Below are positions 1 to 9,279 of a stretch of DNA of 60,887 nucleotides, piece after piece. A model generated the notes under the pieces. The model was given only the letters and a program-made list of their open reading frames with translations, was not told where the DNA came from and made no database searches. Position 1 is the stretch's first letter, and the number at the start of each line of letters is the position of its first letter. The position numbers and the translations under genes are program-made. The stretch covers positions 1 to 60,887 of the forward strand of contig NZ_PRLH01000187.1 in the NCBI RefSeq assembly GCF_003013815.1. The letters are read 5' to 3'. The stretch is from Cyanothece sp. BG0011. GTDB lineage: Bacteria; Cyanobacteriota; Cyanobacteriia; Cyanobacteriales; Microcystaceae.

Positions 1-1156
1 GATGGGCTGCCGACTGGAAAATGAGTAAGGGTACGTCTTTAAATTGGATGGATATCTCGGAAACTTTTTTGGGTAGCCGTTTTCCGGTTCTCAGATAGAA
101 GGGGACTCCTTTCCACCGCCAGTTATCTACCATCAGTTTCATGGCCACATAGGTAGGAGTCGAGGAGTTTTCCCCTACGCCGGGTTCTTCTAAATAGCCG
201 GGAACCTGCTTCCCTTTCATCCATCCTGCTTTGTATTGTCCTCTAATAGCTGATTTTTCGAGGTTATTAACGTCAAAAAGATGGGTGGCTTGTAAGACCT
301 TCACTTTTTCGTTACGAATGCTATCGGCGTTTAAGGCATAGGGGGGTTCCATAGCGGTGAGGCAGAATAGCTGCATGAGGTGGTTTTGCAGCATATCTCG
401 CAAGGCCCCGGAGGTATCGTAATAACCGGCTCTATCTTCAACTCCGACAGTTTCGGCTACGGTTATTTGGACGTGATCAACAAATTGACGGTTCCATAGG
501 GGTTCAAAAATAGCGTTAGCAAAGCGGAACACTAATAAGTTTTGAACGGTTTCTTTACCGAGATAGTGGTCAATACGATAAACCTGTTCTTCTTTACAGA
601 CATTCTGTACAATGCGGTTGAGAACTTGGGCCGAACTTAAGTCTTTTCCAAAGGGTTTCTCGATGACGATACGGTGTTTCATGGGGTCGCTTAACATTCC
701 TGCAGCCCCTAACTGTTTAATTCCTGGGGGGAAAAACTTAGGAGAAACAGAAAGGTAGAAAACACGATTACCTCTAGTGCCGCGTTTTCCGTCTAATTCT
801 TCTAAAAAGCCTTTTAATTTTTGATAACTCTCAGGATCATCCATATTGCCTGAGCAATAATATAATCCTTCGGCGAAATCCTTCCATAATTCTTCGTTTC
901 CAATGCCGTCGGAAAATTCTTCAATGCCCTCACGCATTTGTTCTCTAAAATAGTCATGGCTCCAGTCTCTACGGGCAACCCCAACCACGGTTAATTCTGG
1001 GGGGAGTCGCCGTTCCTGTTTCATCTTGTAGAGTGCCGGAACGAGTTTACGTTGAGTGAGGTCGCCGGATGCTCCAAAAATGACAAGTATTAAGGGTTCT
1101 GGGGTTCTTTCTTGGCGCAGTCCAACGCGAAATGGGTTTTCTAACAGCGTTACCAT
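1..1156 (-). CDS. zwf: glucose-6-phosphate 1-dehydrogenase (3' end beyond window)
   Basis: Oxidises glucose-6-phosphate to 6-phosphogluconolactone with NADP+, the entry to the oxidative pentose phosphate and Entner-Doudoroff routes and the main dark carbon-catabolic step in cyanobacteria. The frame is open from an ATG at 1156 to the left edge, giving 385 residues. That is about three quarters of the usual ~510, so the C-terminus is missing. Visible motifs are the Rossmann dinucleotide loop [10 protein letters not shown] (about residues 28-37) and the active-site signature RIDHYLGKE (about 192-200), whose His is the catalytic base. The ATG was chosen because the family starts shortly before the Rossmann strand. 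The neighbour on the right is divergent. Assignment is secure; only the end is unseen. Confidence 0.95.
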   Translation of the reverse strand, partial: MVTLLENPFRVGLRQERTPEPLILVIFGASGDLTQRKLVPALYKMKQERRLPPELTVVGVARRDWSHDYFREQMREGIEEFSDGIGNEELWKDFAEGLYYCSGNMDDPESYQKLKGFLEELDGKRGTRGNRVFYLSVSPKFFPPGIKQLGAAGMLSDPMKHRIVIEKPFGKDLSSAQVLNRIVQNVCKEEQVYRIDHYLGKETVQNLLVFRFANAIFEPLWNRQFVDHVQITVAETVGVEDRAGYYDTSGALRDMLQNHLMQLFCLTAMEPPYALNADSIRNEKVKVLQATHLFDVNNLEKSAIRGQYKAGWMKGKQVPGYLEEPGVGENSSTPTYVAMKLMVDNWRWKGVPFYLRTGKRLPKKVSEISIQFKDVPLLIFQSAAH

Positions 1157-1463
1157 AAGCTTCTTCTTGGCTCCTTCGATAGTCTCTAGTTTAACGAGAA
1201 CTTTTTTGAAGATAGGTAAGTTATTACACAAAATTAAGCTTTGCAGAAAGAGACGGGACAAAAGAAAATAGCCAATGAGATTTTATTAACGGTTTCAAAT
1301 TAGACAATTTTTGTAAATTTTAGTCAGTCTGAGTAACAATTAAAAGATTTTAGCTAAACAGTTATGTTAGATTTAAAGAGGGTTCAAAACTATATTATTT
1401 AACCAGCTTAATCTTTTAAGATTAAGGGAATTATTTTGTTGTATTTTATATGTATTAATTATA
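1157..1463. other. divergent intergenic region between zwf and the globin-coupled cyclase
   Basis: About 300 bp of very AT-rich sequence between two divergent start codons, so it should carry both promoters. I see no RNA gene, convincing hairpin or repeat. A short frame crossing from zwf into this gap is a shadow. Confidence 0.5.
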
Positions 1464-2837
1464 ATGAAAATCAAAGAATTAATAGAAATTAAGTTAGAGA
1501 AACTTTATCAAAGTGAATCCGCCGATATTTTAACCCGTATGGGAGAGCTATTAGAGCCAGAAATATCAGCTATTGTCTCACAATTTTATACTGAATTATT
1601 AGAAATCCCTGAAACCGAAGCTTTCATCAAACATAGTTTAGTTGATAAAAATCTTAAACAACATTTAACCCATTGGATTAAGGCTTTATTTAACCCTCAT
1701 AATGAAGCAGAAATCAAAGCAATGATCAAACGACAAAAAAGAGTCGGATTGGTTCATGCTAATATTAATGTCAATTTTAATTATTTTACCTATGGGATTA
1801 GTATTTTAAAGCGAGAGATTTATAGTCGTCTTCATGAGTTTCTCAAGACAGAAGAGGATATTACTCAAGCTTTTTTAGTCTTAGGACAAGTGTTTGATAT
1901 TTTAGTCTCAATTATTTCTGAAGCTTATGTATCTAATGAAGTGATTCATGAAACTAATGAACTTTCTTTGAAGATGAAAGGAATTAGCCCAAATACTGCC
2001 ATTGAATGTGAAAGATTACGAGGTTTATTATTAGATTGGTTACGAAATACTTTAACCTTTCTCTATCAAAATCCTGATATACATCTAGACTCTTTACCCA
2101 AATTACAATCTTCTAATTTTGGTCTTTGGGTGGTTTATAAAGCTGATTTTATTGGATATCAATTAGATTTTGCATCGGATTTAAAACAACAAATTTTAGA
2201 CATCGACCATGCCCTATTTATAGCTGCAAAATCTAAAATAGAAGGAAAGGAAAACCAGTTTTTTGATAATATTGTTGCCCTCAATGATGCCGTCACCAAA
2301 ACCTCTTGGTTTATTTCTTCTTTAATAGAAAAAGTGTTAGAATTAGACACAGGAATGGATGCGTTAACCCGTGTCTTTAATCGCCGCTATTTACCTACTA
2401 TTTTACGTCGTCAAACAGAGATTTGTCGCCAACAAAAACTTCCTTATGCCATGTTAGCTATTGATATTGATCATTTTAAACAAATAAATGATACTTATCA
2501 ACATAAAGCCGGGGATTTAGTGCTTAAACAATTTGCAGAATTATTATTAGGAACAGTGCGAGAAAGTGACTTTATTTTTCGTTCAGGAGGCGAAGAGTTT
2601 TTAGTTTTATTGGGCAGTGCTGATCAATATATTGCTCTCCATATTGCTGAAAGAATTCGTCATAAATGCGAAATTCAAACTTTTAAGATAAATGGGGTTA
2701 AATCTCTTAATATTACTTGTAGTATTGGGGTGGCTATTTACGAGGGACATCCTGACTATAATCGTATTCTACAAGAAGCTGATTCAGCCTTATATAAAGC
2801 AAAAGATCAAGGAAGAAATTGTGTTGTTTTTAAATAA
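1464..2837 (+). CDS. globin-coupled diguanylate cyclase (DosC/DgcO-like)
   Basis: Predicted haem-based gas sensor that makes c-di-GMP from two GTP in the cytoplasm. Residues 1-155 form a sensor globin: the stretch GLVHANI contains the presumed proximal haem ligand His98, and Tyr42 sits where E. coli DosC has its distal Tyr. A middle helical region follows (about 160-295), including an FGLW segment also found in DosC. The C-terminal GGDEF domain has an intact GGEEF at 375-379 and an inhibitory I-site RESD at 366-369, correctly five residues upstream. Length (457) and domain order match E. coli DosC/DgcO. Oxygen sensing is inferred from family membership. It stands alone, divergent from zwf. 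Confidence 0.88.
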   Translation: MKIKELIEIKLEKLYQSESADILTRMGELLEPEISAIVSQFYTELLEIPETEAFIKHSLVDKNLKQHLTHWIKALFNPHNEAEIKAMIKRQKRVGLVHANINVNFNYFTYGISILKREIYSRLHEFLKTEEDITQAFLVLGQVFDILVSIISEAYVSNEVIHETNELSLKMKGISPNTAIECERLRGLLLDWLRNTLTFLYQNPDIHLDSLPKLQSSNFGLWVVYKADFIGYQLDFASDLKQQILDIDHALFIAAKSKIEGKENQFFDNIVALNDAVTKTSWFISSLIEKVLELDTGMDALTRVFNRRYLPTILRRQTEICRQQKLPYAMLAIDIDHFKQINDTYQHKAGDLVLKQFAELLLGTVRESDFIFRSGGEEFLVLLGSADQYIALHIAERIRHKCEIQTFKINGVKSLNITCSIGVAIYEGHPDYNRILQEADSALYKAKDQGRNCVVFK

Positions 2838-2841
2838 AATT

Positions 2842-3107
2842 TTAGTCATAGTGATATCGACAAGATAAAATAATTAACATATCTCCCTCAATTTTATAGA
2901 CTAATCGATGTTCTTCTGTAATACGTCTTGACCAACATCCTTGTAATTCATATTTTAATGGTTCTGGTTTGCCAAGACCAGAAAAAGGGTTTTTTTGAGC
3001 ATCTCTAATTAAAGAGCAAATTTTTTGAATATTTTTTTATTTAAAATCGCCCAATTAGTAAACTCCTCAAACGCTTTAACCTCAAAGGTAACTTTTTTCA
3101 TACTCAT
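2842..3107 (-). pseudogene. YoeB-type toxin, frameshifted
   Basis: Toxin half of a YoeB-like type II toxin-antitoxin module (ribosome-dependent mRNA endonuclease in the family). Reading starts at an ATG at 3107 (or 3101), inside the end of the antitoxin gene, and gives an N-terminus with VTFEVKAFEEFTNWAILNKK before hitting a stop. One extra A in the A6 run near 3020-3026 restores a frame containing NPFSGLGKPEPLK, WSRRITEEHRLVY and the C-terminal SCRYHYD, all YoeB hallmarks including the catalytic-end His and Tyr. As sequenced it cannot make a full toxin. It is either genuine decay or a homopolymer sequencing error. Confidence 0.8.
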
Positions 3108-3333
3108 CTAAATCAACAGAAATAACTTGACCTTGTTTAACATTTTCTAATGCGTCAAGTAATTGTTTTTTATTAGCTTGTGAACTTAACAAATACTCAG
3201 TTTCGTCTTCTTCATCTGCTGATTCTACTAAAACGATGACTTCTACTAGAGAACCTTCGGTTAACTCTGTTTCTGATAATTCGATTTTGCCATTTTTGCC
3301 AACAATGGCCTTCTGTTTAATGCTGTTAATCAT
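3082..3333 (-). CDS. antitoxin of a YoeB-like TA module
   Basis: Small acidic 83-residue protein directly upstream of, and overlapping by about 26 bp, the YoeB-like toxin frame, the standard antitoxin-first arrangement. The N-terminus (KAIVGKNGKIEL) looks like a beta-rich AbrB/MazE-like DNA-binding segment. The middle is highly acidic. The C-terminus (LLDALENVKQGQVISVDLDE) resembles toxin-neutralising tails found before YoeB toxins in cyanobacteria. The frame is intact although the toxin is broken, so it may persist as an orphan repressor or neutraliser. Exact family is uncertain. Confidence 0.75.
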   Translation of the reverse strand: MINSIKQKAIVGKNGKIELSETELTEGSLVEVIVLVESADEEDETEYLLSSQANKKQLLDALENVKQGQVISVDLDEYEKSYL

Positions 3334-3474
3334 TACTGATTTTTATCTTGATAAAGTGATTAACTACTCTCTCAGTTTAGATCAATTAAAAAAAGATAGC
3401 AATAGAGACTGCAAAAAAGGGTCAACCACCGTTAACCCCTACACACCAATTTAATTGTTTAAAAAAATCATTAA

Positions 3475-3704
3475 TCAAGCTTGTTTTTTGCCTTTAGAAA
3501 CCAATGCACCCAAGGAAGCTACTCCCAATAATCCTAAAATACTTGCAGTTTCGGGTACAGAAGTAGGTGCGGCTTCTTCAATAAAGGCATTAGCATTGAA
3601 CCGGTTAGGGGAAATTCCAGTAAAATCGGGCAAGTTCAGGCCAGAACCATTTGAGAAGCACGAAAAAGGTTGTAAATATCGTCAATGATAACAGTATCAC
3701 TCAT
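3475..3704 (-). pseudogene. remnant of a PEP-CTERM exported protein
   Basis: The minus strand encodes a clear PEP-CTERM sorting tail: VPETAS, then a hydrophobic helix (ILGLLGVASLGALV), then the basic end SKGKKQA and a stop at 3475. Upstream coding sense (SDTVIIDDIYNLFRASQ) is in another frame that stops after a few codons, so a shift is needed to join the two. A stop also lies just before the first Met with no signal peptide. It is therefore the 3' end of a decayed gene, and its original function cannot be told. It sits in a degraded strip between the TA module and the Uma2 gene. Confidence 0.7.
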
Positions 3705-3770
3705 GGGTAAATTAATGTAAGTCTTTCTTCTTTAATTATAATAGTATTTATATTAGTTTATTTAAGGTTT

Positions 3771-4406
3771 ATGATGCTAATTACTATTAGTGAAGACACT
3801 TTAACTTTATCCCCTGGTAACACGGTTATTTTTCGGGATCAAACATGGGAAGATTATCAGAGATTACTGAATTTAAGACAAGAAACCTCTATTCCTAAAC
3901 TTTCTTTTAATCTGAATACCCAAGAAATTCGCCTTATGTCTCCTTTACCTAGTCACGGAAAACGGATTGATCTGCTCAGAAATTTAGTGAGAATTCTTTT
4001 AGAGAAAAAAGGGTTAGACTGGGAATGTTTTGACCCTATTACTCTAAAAATACCACCAGTAGCAGGAGTTGAACCAGATACCTGTTTTTATATTAATAAC
4101 AGACAAGGTATTTTAGGTAAAGATAAACTTAATTTAACCGTTGATCCACCTCCAGATTTAGCCATTGAAGTTGATTTTACTTCCATCACAGATATCAATG
4201 CTTATGAAGTTATTAAAGTTCCTGAATTATGGATTTATCGCCAAGAAAATTTAAACATTTATTTGTTAGAAGGAGAGAGTTACCAAGACAGTTCAACGAG
4301 TCGATTATTTCCTGATTTTGATGTTAAAACTGTCTTACCTCAATATATTGAGTTAGGATGGAATCAAGGATCAAGTCTTGCTTTACGTCAATTTAGTAAT
4401 CTTTGA
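3771..4406 (+). CDS. Uma2-family (DUF820) putative endonuclease
   Basis: A 211-residue member of the Uma2/DUF820 family, predicted PD-(D/E)XK nuclease folds that are greatly expanded in cyanobacteria and of unproven function. Family hallmarks are the early SFNLNTQEIRLMSP strand, the EPDTCFYI segment (about residues 101-108) and PPDLAIEVDFTS (about 127-138) carrying the presumed metal-binding acids. A tandem ATG start is present; the second Met may be used. It is not linked to a recognisable partner. Family confident, biochemical role unknown. Confidence 0.85.
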   Translation: MMLITISEDTLTLSPGNTVIFRDQTWEDYQRLLNLRQETSIPKLSFNLNTQEIRLMSPLPSHGKRIDLLRNLVRILLEKKGLDWECFDPITLKIPPVAGVEPDTCFYINNRQGILGKDKLNLTVDPPPDLAIEVDFTSITDINAYEVIKVPELWIYRQENLNIYLLEGESYQDSSTSRLFPDFDVKTVLPQYIELGWNQGSSLALRQFSNL

Positions 4407-4428
4407 TGAAACGACATCGCTAATAAAA

Positions 4429-5394
4429 TTAATCTTGATTTTTATTGTTATTTTTAATTCTTTCAATCTCTTGTTGTAATTTTTCAATTTGTTTCCTTAA
4501 GTTGGCGGCTTCTTCGCTTTGATCAACTGTAACTGCTTCAGTTTTTTGAGATGTTTTATAATTTCCTTGACGAATATTTTCATACTCGTTAGAATTAGCC
4601 CAATTTTGTAAATAATGCACTCTATCAACAGGGAAAGGATGGCTTAAAAAGACTCCATTACCCCCATTATAAATCAAAAATTTATAAAGTTGATTGAGAT
4701 CATCTTCATCTAATTCACGATACTTATCGGCTTGTTTTATGAACTCATCCAAATGACATTCATGGGCATATTTATGACTGCCTCCAGCCATTTTCATCAT
4801 CATTCTAAAAATAGGTTCTGTATCATCAATTACCAATAAAGCCGCTCGATCTGCTGATAATTCTGCTTTTCTTCGCCATTCATAAAAAGCAAAAATTAAC
4901 CCACTACTAATAATATTACCTAAACCTAAAGTCAATTCTCCAAATAAAGACGCTGCCCCCATGGCCCAAATAGCCATTTGTATTAATAAACTATGCTCAC
5001 ATTTTATATGACCTAATTCATGAGCAATGACTGTTCTTAATTCTAGTTCATTGGATAAGTCTAATAACCCCGCATTTAAAACGATATAAGGTTGTTGTTT
5101 ACCCAAAGAATAAGCATTAGCAATAGGGTTTTGACTGACATAAATTAAGGGTTCAGGATTAATATCTAAATCATAAACCGTTTCTCTAAAAATACCGTAC
5201 AATGTACCATATTGACGCGGACCGACTTTAATACTATTTCCCATTAAAGAAATGTGTTGAGGTCTTTCATAAAGATATTCCATGAAGCTACTAGCAACAA
5301 TATCAAAACCCGGAACACTTCTTAACGTTTGTTCTGCTTGTTTATCTAGGGGATGACGAAACGCCTCCCTTGAAAGTCCAGGATAACTAGACAT
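4429..5394 (-). CDS. M48-family zinc metalloprotease
   Basis: Membrane-associated peptidase of the HtpX/Ste24 class, 321 residues. The zinc motif HELGH is at 125-129 and the third ligand lies in AELSADRA (Glu178), the M48 pattern. Hydrophobic stretches at about 134-170 probably contact the membrane. The last ~30 residues form a charged coiled coil (repeats like LRKQIEKLQQEIERI). In cyanobacteria such enzymes are thought to take part in membrane protein quality control; the substrate is unknown. It is monocistronic, convergent with Uma2 and divergent from the K+ channel. Confidence 0.9.
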   Translation of the reverse strand: MSSYPGLSREAFRHPLDKQAEQTLRSVPGFDIVASSFMEYLYERPQHISLMGNSIKVGPRQYGTLYGIFRETVYDLDINPEPLIYVSQNPIANAYSLGKQQPYIVLNAGLLDLSNELELRTVIAHELGHIKCEHSLLIQMAIWAMGAASLFGELTLGLGNIISSGLIFAFYEWRRKAELSADRAALLVIDDTEPIFRMMMKMAGGSHKYAHECHLDEFIKQADKYRELDEDDLNQLYKFLIYNGGNGVFLSHPFPVDRVHYLQNWANSNEYENIRQGNYKTSQKTEAVTVDQSEEAANLRKQIEKLQQEIERIKNNNKNQD

Positions 5395-5646
5395 GGTTTC
5401 CTCTCTTTAAATTCTGGATAATTAATTATATATTGTACAACAGATAAGAGAAGACTTGAATATTAAGCATTGTTATCTGTGATTTAAAAAATGTTTAAAT
5501 ATACCGTAAAAAATAACTCAATAGACAATCATAAAACCTTAAGTGAATCAGTGAAGAAAAAAGCATTTAATTAACCCTTTGACTGAGACGGGAGAAACTG
5601 CGTTATAATTTGATTTATTTATTATCTTATTCGCCAAATTATCATA

Positions 5647-6576
5647 ATGATGAAAACAGTATTTTTTTTTAGTAAACGTTTTTTAAAGATAGGGAAACGA
5701 AGAAAACCCCTACAACAAGTTGATGTATTACATCCTGCTGAAAACGATTTATATCATTGGCTATTAGCCTTATCTTGGCAAAAATTCCTCTTATTAACCA
5801 GTCTTTTTTATTTAGTTATTAATATTATCTTTGCTGTTGCTTATTTAACCACAGGAGAGGGAATTGCTAATGCTGAACCAGGGTCATTTAAAGACGCATT
5901 TTTCTTTAGTATTCAAACCCTATCGACGGTAGGATATGGTTCGATGTATCCCGAAACGCTCTATGCTCAAATTTTAGTCACTTTAGAGGTATGGACAGGA
6001 TTATTATTAGTGGCCATTTTAACTGGATTAATGTTTGCTCGTTTCTCTCGCCCGACGGCTAGGGTTTTATTTAGTAAAGTTGCTGTAATCTGCCCATTTA
6101 ACGGGGTTCCTACTCTAATGTTTCGCGCCGCTAACCAACGAGATAATCAAATTTTAGAAGCACAAATACAAGTCAGTTTAGTGCGCAACGAAATCAGTAG
6201 TGAAGGTCATTTTATGCGCCGTTTTTATGATTTGAATTTATTGCGATCGCAGACTCCTATGTTTAGTTTAAGTTGGCAAGTAATGCACGCCATTGATGAA
6301 AATAGCCCTTTTTTTGGAACCTCAGCGGATAGTTTAGCCGAAGACAATACCGAACTTTGGGTTACCTTAACGGGATTAGATGAAACCTTTTCTCAAACCA
6401 TTCACGCCCGTTATTTATACCGTTATCAAGACATTTTATGGGATATGAAATTAGTCGATATTTTCCGACAAAGGCCCGATGGCAAGTATTATATTGATAT
6501 CAATCGTTTTCATGATGTTATTCCTTTTTATCCCACAGAAATTAAACCTAAAAAAGATGAGGAGGTAGTTATCTAA
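5647..6576 (+). CDS. inward-rectifier-type potassium channel (KirBac-like)
   Basis: Tetrameric K+ channel subunit, 309 residues. It has an N-terminal slide-helix region, TM1 at about 47-67, a pore loop with the selectivity filter TVGYG at 94-98, TM2 at about 107-130, and a large cytoplasmic immunoglobulin-like beta domain (about 135-300) typical of Kir/KirBac rather than simple two-TM channels. Two adjacent ATGs exist at the start. The stop codon lies inside a 12-bp perfect hairpin (6561-6592). Gating ligands cannot be predicted from the sequence. Confidence 0.9.
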   Translation: MMKTVFFFSKRFLKIGKRRKPLQQVDVLHPAENDLYHWLLALSWQKFLLLTSLFYLVINIIFAVAYLTTGEGIANAEPGSFKDAFFFSIQTLSTVGYGSMYPETLYAQILVTLEVWTGLLLVAILTGLMFARFSRPTARVLFSKVAVICPFNGVPTLMFRAANQRDNQILEAQIQVSLVRNEISSEGHFMRRFYDLNLLRSQTPMFSLSWQVMHAIDENSPFFGTSADSLAEDNTELWVTLTGLDETFSQTIHARYLYRYQDILWDMKLVDIFRQRPDGKYYIDINRFHDVIPFYPTEIKPKKDEEVVI

Positions 6577-6592
6577 GAACATAACTACCTCC
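6561..6592. terminator. 12-bp hairpin over the K+ channel stop codon
   Basis: GGAGGTAGTTAT (6561-6572) pairs perfectly with ATAACTACCTCC (6581-6592) across an 8-nt loop that contains the channel's TAA. It sits between two convergent genes. There is no T tract on either side, so it may be a processing or 3'-stabilising structure rather than a classical intrinsic terminator. Confidence 0.5.
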
Positions 6593-6625
6593 TGGTATTC
6601 GAGATAATCTCAAGGTCAGAAATAA

Positions 6626-7273
6626 TCAACTTCCTTCTTGTTGTAATTTTTGTCCAAGTCTGGGTTCCGTTCCTTGTACAAGACGAATAATATTAGTCCG
6701 ATGACGGAAGATAACATACAGTCCCACAATTAGCCCAAATAAACAATAGGGTAAAGGCTGATGTAACCCAAACATGAGAATGTTAACCGCTATGACTCCA
6801 GTAATAGAACTCAGGGAGACAATACGGGATAAGCTTAACATGGCTAAAAAGCTGCCTAAGGTTCCTAACGCCACAATGGGGTTAAGAACTAATAAAACAC
6901 CTAAACTAGATGCCACGGATTTTCCACCGGTAAAATTGAGAAAAATTGATTTACTGTGACCAAACACAGCAGCGATCGCAGCTAAGATTACTAACCAAGG
7001 TTTCCATTCTGAGGGGATCAGCTCCGTCCATTGGAAGAAAAACCAGAGTTTAACCATGATAACCGCTAACATCGCTTTGGCTAAATCTACCGTTAAGACG
7101 AAAATCGCAGCCCGTTTGCCAATGGTGCGTAAAATATTAGTGGCACCGGTTGATCCCGAACCATGTTCACGAACATCAATCCCTTTGAGATGTAACCCGG
7201 TTAGGTATCCTGTGGGAATCGAACCCAGTAGATAGCCGATGAGAATTAGTAATGCGCTAATGAAAAAAGCCAT
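6626..7273 (-). CDS. plsY: glycerol-3-phosphate acyltransferase PlsY
   Basis: Integral membrane enzyme that transfers the acyl group from acyl-phosphate to glycerol-3-phosphate, the first committed step of phospholipid and galactolipid synthesis. The protein has 215 residues with five or more hydrophobic helices. The three conserved cytoplasmic loops are visible: GSGSTGATN, the GHSKSIFLNFTGGK loop, and the C-terminal FRHRTNI segment. Length and motif order fit PlsY. It ends close to the convergent K+ channel gene, and DUF3086 lies 41 bp upstream on the same strand. Confidence 0.95.
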   Translation of the reverse strand: MAFFISALLILIGYLLGSIPTGYLTGLHLKGIDVREHGSGSTGATNILRTIGKRAAIFVLTVDLAKAMLAVIMVKLWFFFQWTELIPSEWKPWLVILAAIAAVFGHSKSIFLNFTGGKSVASSLGVLLVLNPIVALGTLGSFLAMLSLSRIVSLSSITGVIAVNILMFGLHQPLPYCLFGLIVGLYVIFRHRTNIIRLVQGTEPRLGQKLQQEGS

Positions 7274-7314
7274 AAGTCATAATAAAAATTGAAGGTGGTC
7301 AAAGTTTTGGTCGT

Positions 7315-8541
7315 TTAATAGAGATAACTGCTCATTTGTTGTGGATCGGGGGCAAAGGCCAACCATAACGGAAATTGCAGTAAGGAGAGGCTGATTTGTT
7401 CTTCTGCTTCGTCAATGATGACCAGAGGCAGAAACTTCTCCTCTACTAATCTCTCTGCTTTTTGAATCAAAGGATCGGGAGACTCAAATAAGACGATCCC
7501 TCTTTCTGGGCCAAAATCCCCCCGAGAAATGCCTAAACAGTCTTGGAGTCCCCGTCGCCATTCTCCCAGTCTTTCTGGGGTATGGGCTAAAATTAGAAAC
7601 CGAGTGCGATCGCCGTGCAGTTCATTGAGAACGGAAATCACCGCCGAAGCCACTAAGATGTTTTGTAAGCGACTGCCCATCGAACGAATGGTTCCCCTTC
7701 CCCCTTGAGAAAAGAACCATTTTTGTACTCTTTCGGCGTGAATGGGTTCAAAGGTTCGGCGTAACTGCCAAGGCGGTCCATAGTAGTCAGGATTTTTGCG
7801 GTACTGCTCTAAAATTTGCTGAATTTTACGAGTTTGTTCGGCGAATTCTTGAGGCGCAAATTGGACTGTTGACCCGCTATTTGAGGGAGGTGTTACCGGT
7901 TCTGAGGGTTGTTCCCAACTCTCTTGAGTCGGCAAGTCCAACTGTTCAGCGGCGGCAGCGAGATCCTGTAAACTCCCCACCAGATAATCTTTAAAACCCT
8001 GTACCCGAATGGCCAAGTCTTGGGAGATTCCTGCAAAGGTGGTTTTCATTTCCTCCCGAATCCTATCCCGACGACGTTCTAATTGTTCAACGGATAGTTC
8101 GAGGGTTTGTTTTTTTTGCTGAAGTTCTTTGAGTCCTTCTGTTACCATTTTTTCCAAAGTCTGTTCTACTGCCTGGGTTTTTTCTGACAGTTTTTGAGCT
8201 TTGCTGGCTTCTAAAGCTTCGATTTCAGCGATTAAACCCTGTTTCTGTTGTTTGAGGTCGGCAACCTCTTGGTTAAGCTCTTCAATGGTCTTTTCTAAAT
8301 CCACTGGTCTAGAGGGCTCATCATTAGCGGAGTCGTCCTTATCTGATGAGTCAACCACTTCATTGTTTTCCCCCTGTGTCTCAGGAAGGTTTAACGGTTC
8401 CAACCCTTCTTTATCCTCGAAAGAAGCTTTCTCTTGAGGGGAATTAGGGGTGAGATCGGGGTTTGAAGATTGGGGAACGTCTGAGGTCATGGATTTCGTG
8501 TAAGGAACAGGGTTCAGGATTTTAGATTCTGAGCAAGTCAA
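7315..8541 (-). CDS. DUF3086 cyanobacterial coiled-coil protein
   Basis: Conserved cyanobacterial protein of unknown function, 408 residues from the first ATG. A better start is probably the Met at codon 18 (position 8490), because residues before MTSDVPQ look non-conserved. The first ~80 residues are acidic and low-complexity. About 80-190 is a long coiled coil rich in Glu, Gln and Lys. The C-terminal ~170 residues form the conserved globular part (FLILAHTPERLGEWRRGL, then FLPLVIIDEAEEQISL). Next downstream on the same strand is plsY. No catalytic motif is recognised; the DUF assignment is from memory of the family. Confidence 0.75.
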   Translation of the reverse strand: MTCSESKILNPVPYTKSMTSDVPQSSNPDLTPNSPQEKASFEDKEGLEPLNLPETQGENNEVVDSSDKDDSANDEPSRPVDLEKTIEELNQEVADLKQQKQGLIAEIEALEASKAQKLSEKTQAVEQTLEKMVTEGLKELQQKKQTLELSVEQLERRRDRIREEMKTTFAGISQDLAIRVQGFKDYLVGSLQDLAAAAEQLDLPTQESWEQPSEPVTPPSNSGSTVQFAPQEFAEQTRKIQQILEQYRKNPDYYGPPWQLRRTFEPIHAERVQKWFFSQGGRGTIRSMGSRLQNILVASAVISVLNELHGDRTRFLILAHTPERLGEWRRGLQDCLGISRGDFGPERGIVLFESPDPLIQKAERLVEEKFLPLVIIDEAEEQISLSLLQFPLWLAFAPDPQQMSSYLY

Positions 8542-8725
8542 TCAAAGGCTTAGGAGACCATAGGTTACAGATGGATATAATCTGCCCTATTTAGGTGACG
8601 GCAATTGAACGCAATCCAATTAGTTTTGTGTCCTCTCGAATCACCTAATTTTTATCTGTTACCTATTGCCTATTTTTTCGACTAAAGGGAGTTAACTTAT
8701 CAAAAGTCTATCGTTGAATCGGTAT

Positions 8726-9139
8726 TCATTTCAACCCGCTTTCTTCTATTTTATCAAAATTACAGAATCGTTCCAAACAGGCGTTAAGGGTTTGGGGATC
8801 AAAGATAATGGGGAGAAAGTGGATACTCTTGACTTCTTTAAAGTAAAATAATATGGGGATAGGTTGCCAAAATATTTTCCAGTTTTGCCATTCACTATAG
8901 GGGAAACTACGAATACGCTGATCAGATCGATAAACATCTAAAGCGGTTGGAGTAAATTGTAGGCGAATGGTAACCGTTTGTAGGAGCAAAAACAAGCCCA
9001 ATAAGGCTAAGGGAAAACTGACCCAAGGTTGTATGAATAAAGTCGCGATCGCCATCACGATCAAAATAATCGGGATGTTATAGCTTGGGGCCAGTTCTAT
9101 GGTTTGCTGGTTGACATTAGGGGGAGTTACAGAAGTCAT
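8726..9139 (-). CDS. DUF3119-family membrane protein
   Basis: Small protein with two hydrophobic helices near the N-terminus (about residues 20-60 of this start), followed by a PH-like basic/aromatic region (FSYSEWQNWKIFW-like segment) predicted cytoplasmic. I place the start at the Met giving MTSVTPP (9139) rather than the upstream Met at 9172, because the extra 11 residues are poorly conserved-looking. It lies upstream of DUF3086 on the same strand, a pairing I recall from other cyanobacteria. Function unknown. Confidence 0.7.
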   Translation of the reverse strand: MTSVTPPNVNQQTIELAPSYNIPIILIVMAIATLFIQPWVSFPLALLGLFLLLQTVTIRLQFTPTALDVYRSDQRIRSFPYSEWQNWKIFWQPIPILFYFKEVKSIHFLPIIFDPQTLNACLERFCNFDKIEESGLK

Positions 9140-9279
9140 AGGAAGGGCAAGAATCTGTATTGAGCAGAACAATTATGGGACAATGATAAAAGAGATAAAT
9201 TATAGCCAAATTAGCTCCCAGGATAACATCTATCTCCTGATTTATGGAACCGTTATTGTCAACTTTTTTAGAAAGTCCC

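Noticed and set aside
3455-3688. Plus-strand 77-residue frame
   Set aside because: It is the complement of the PEP-CTERM remnant, whose sorting signal on the minus strand is unmistakable.
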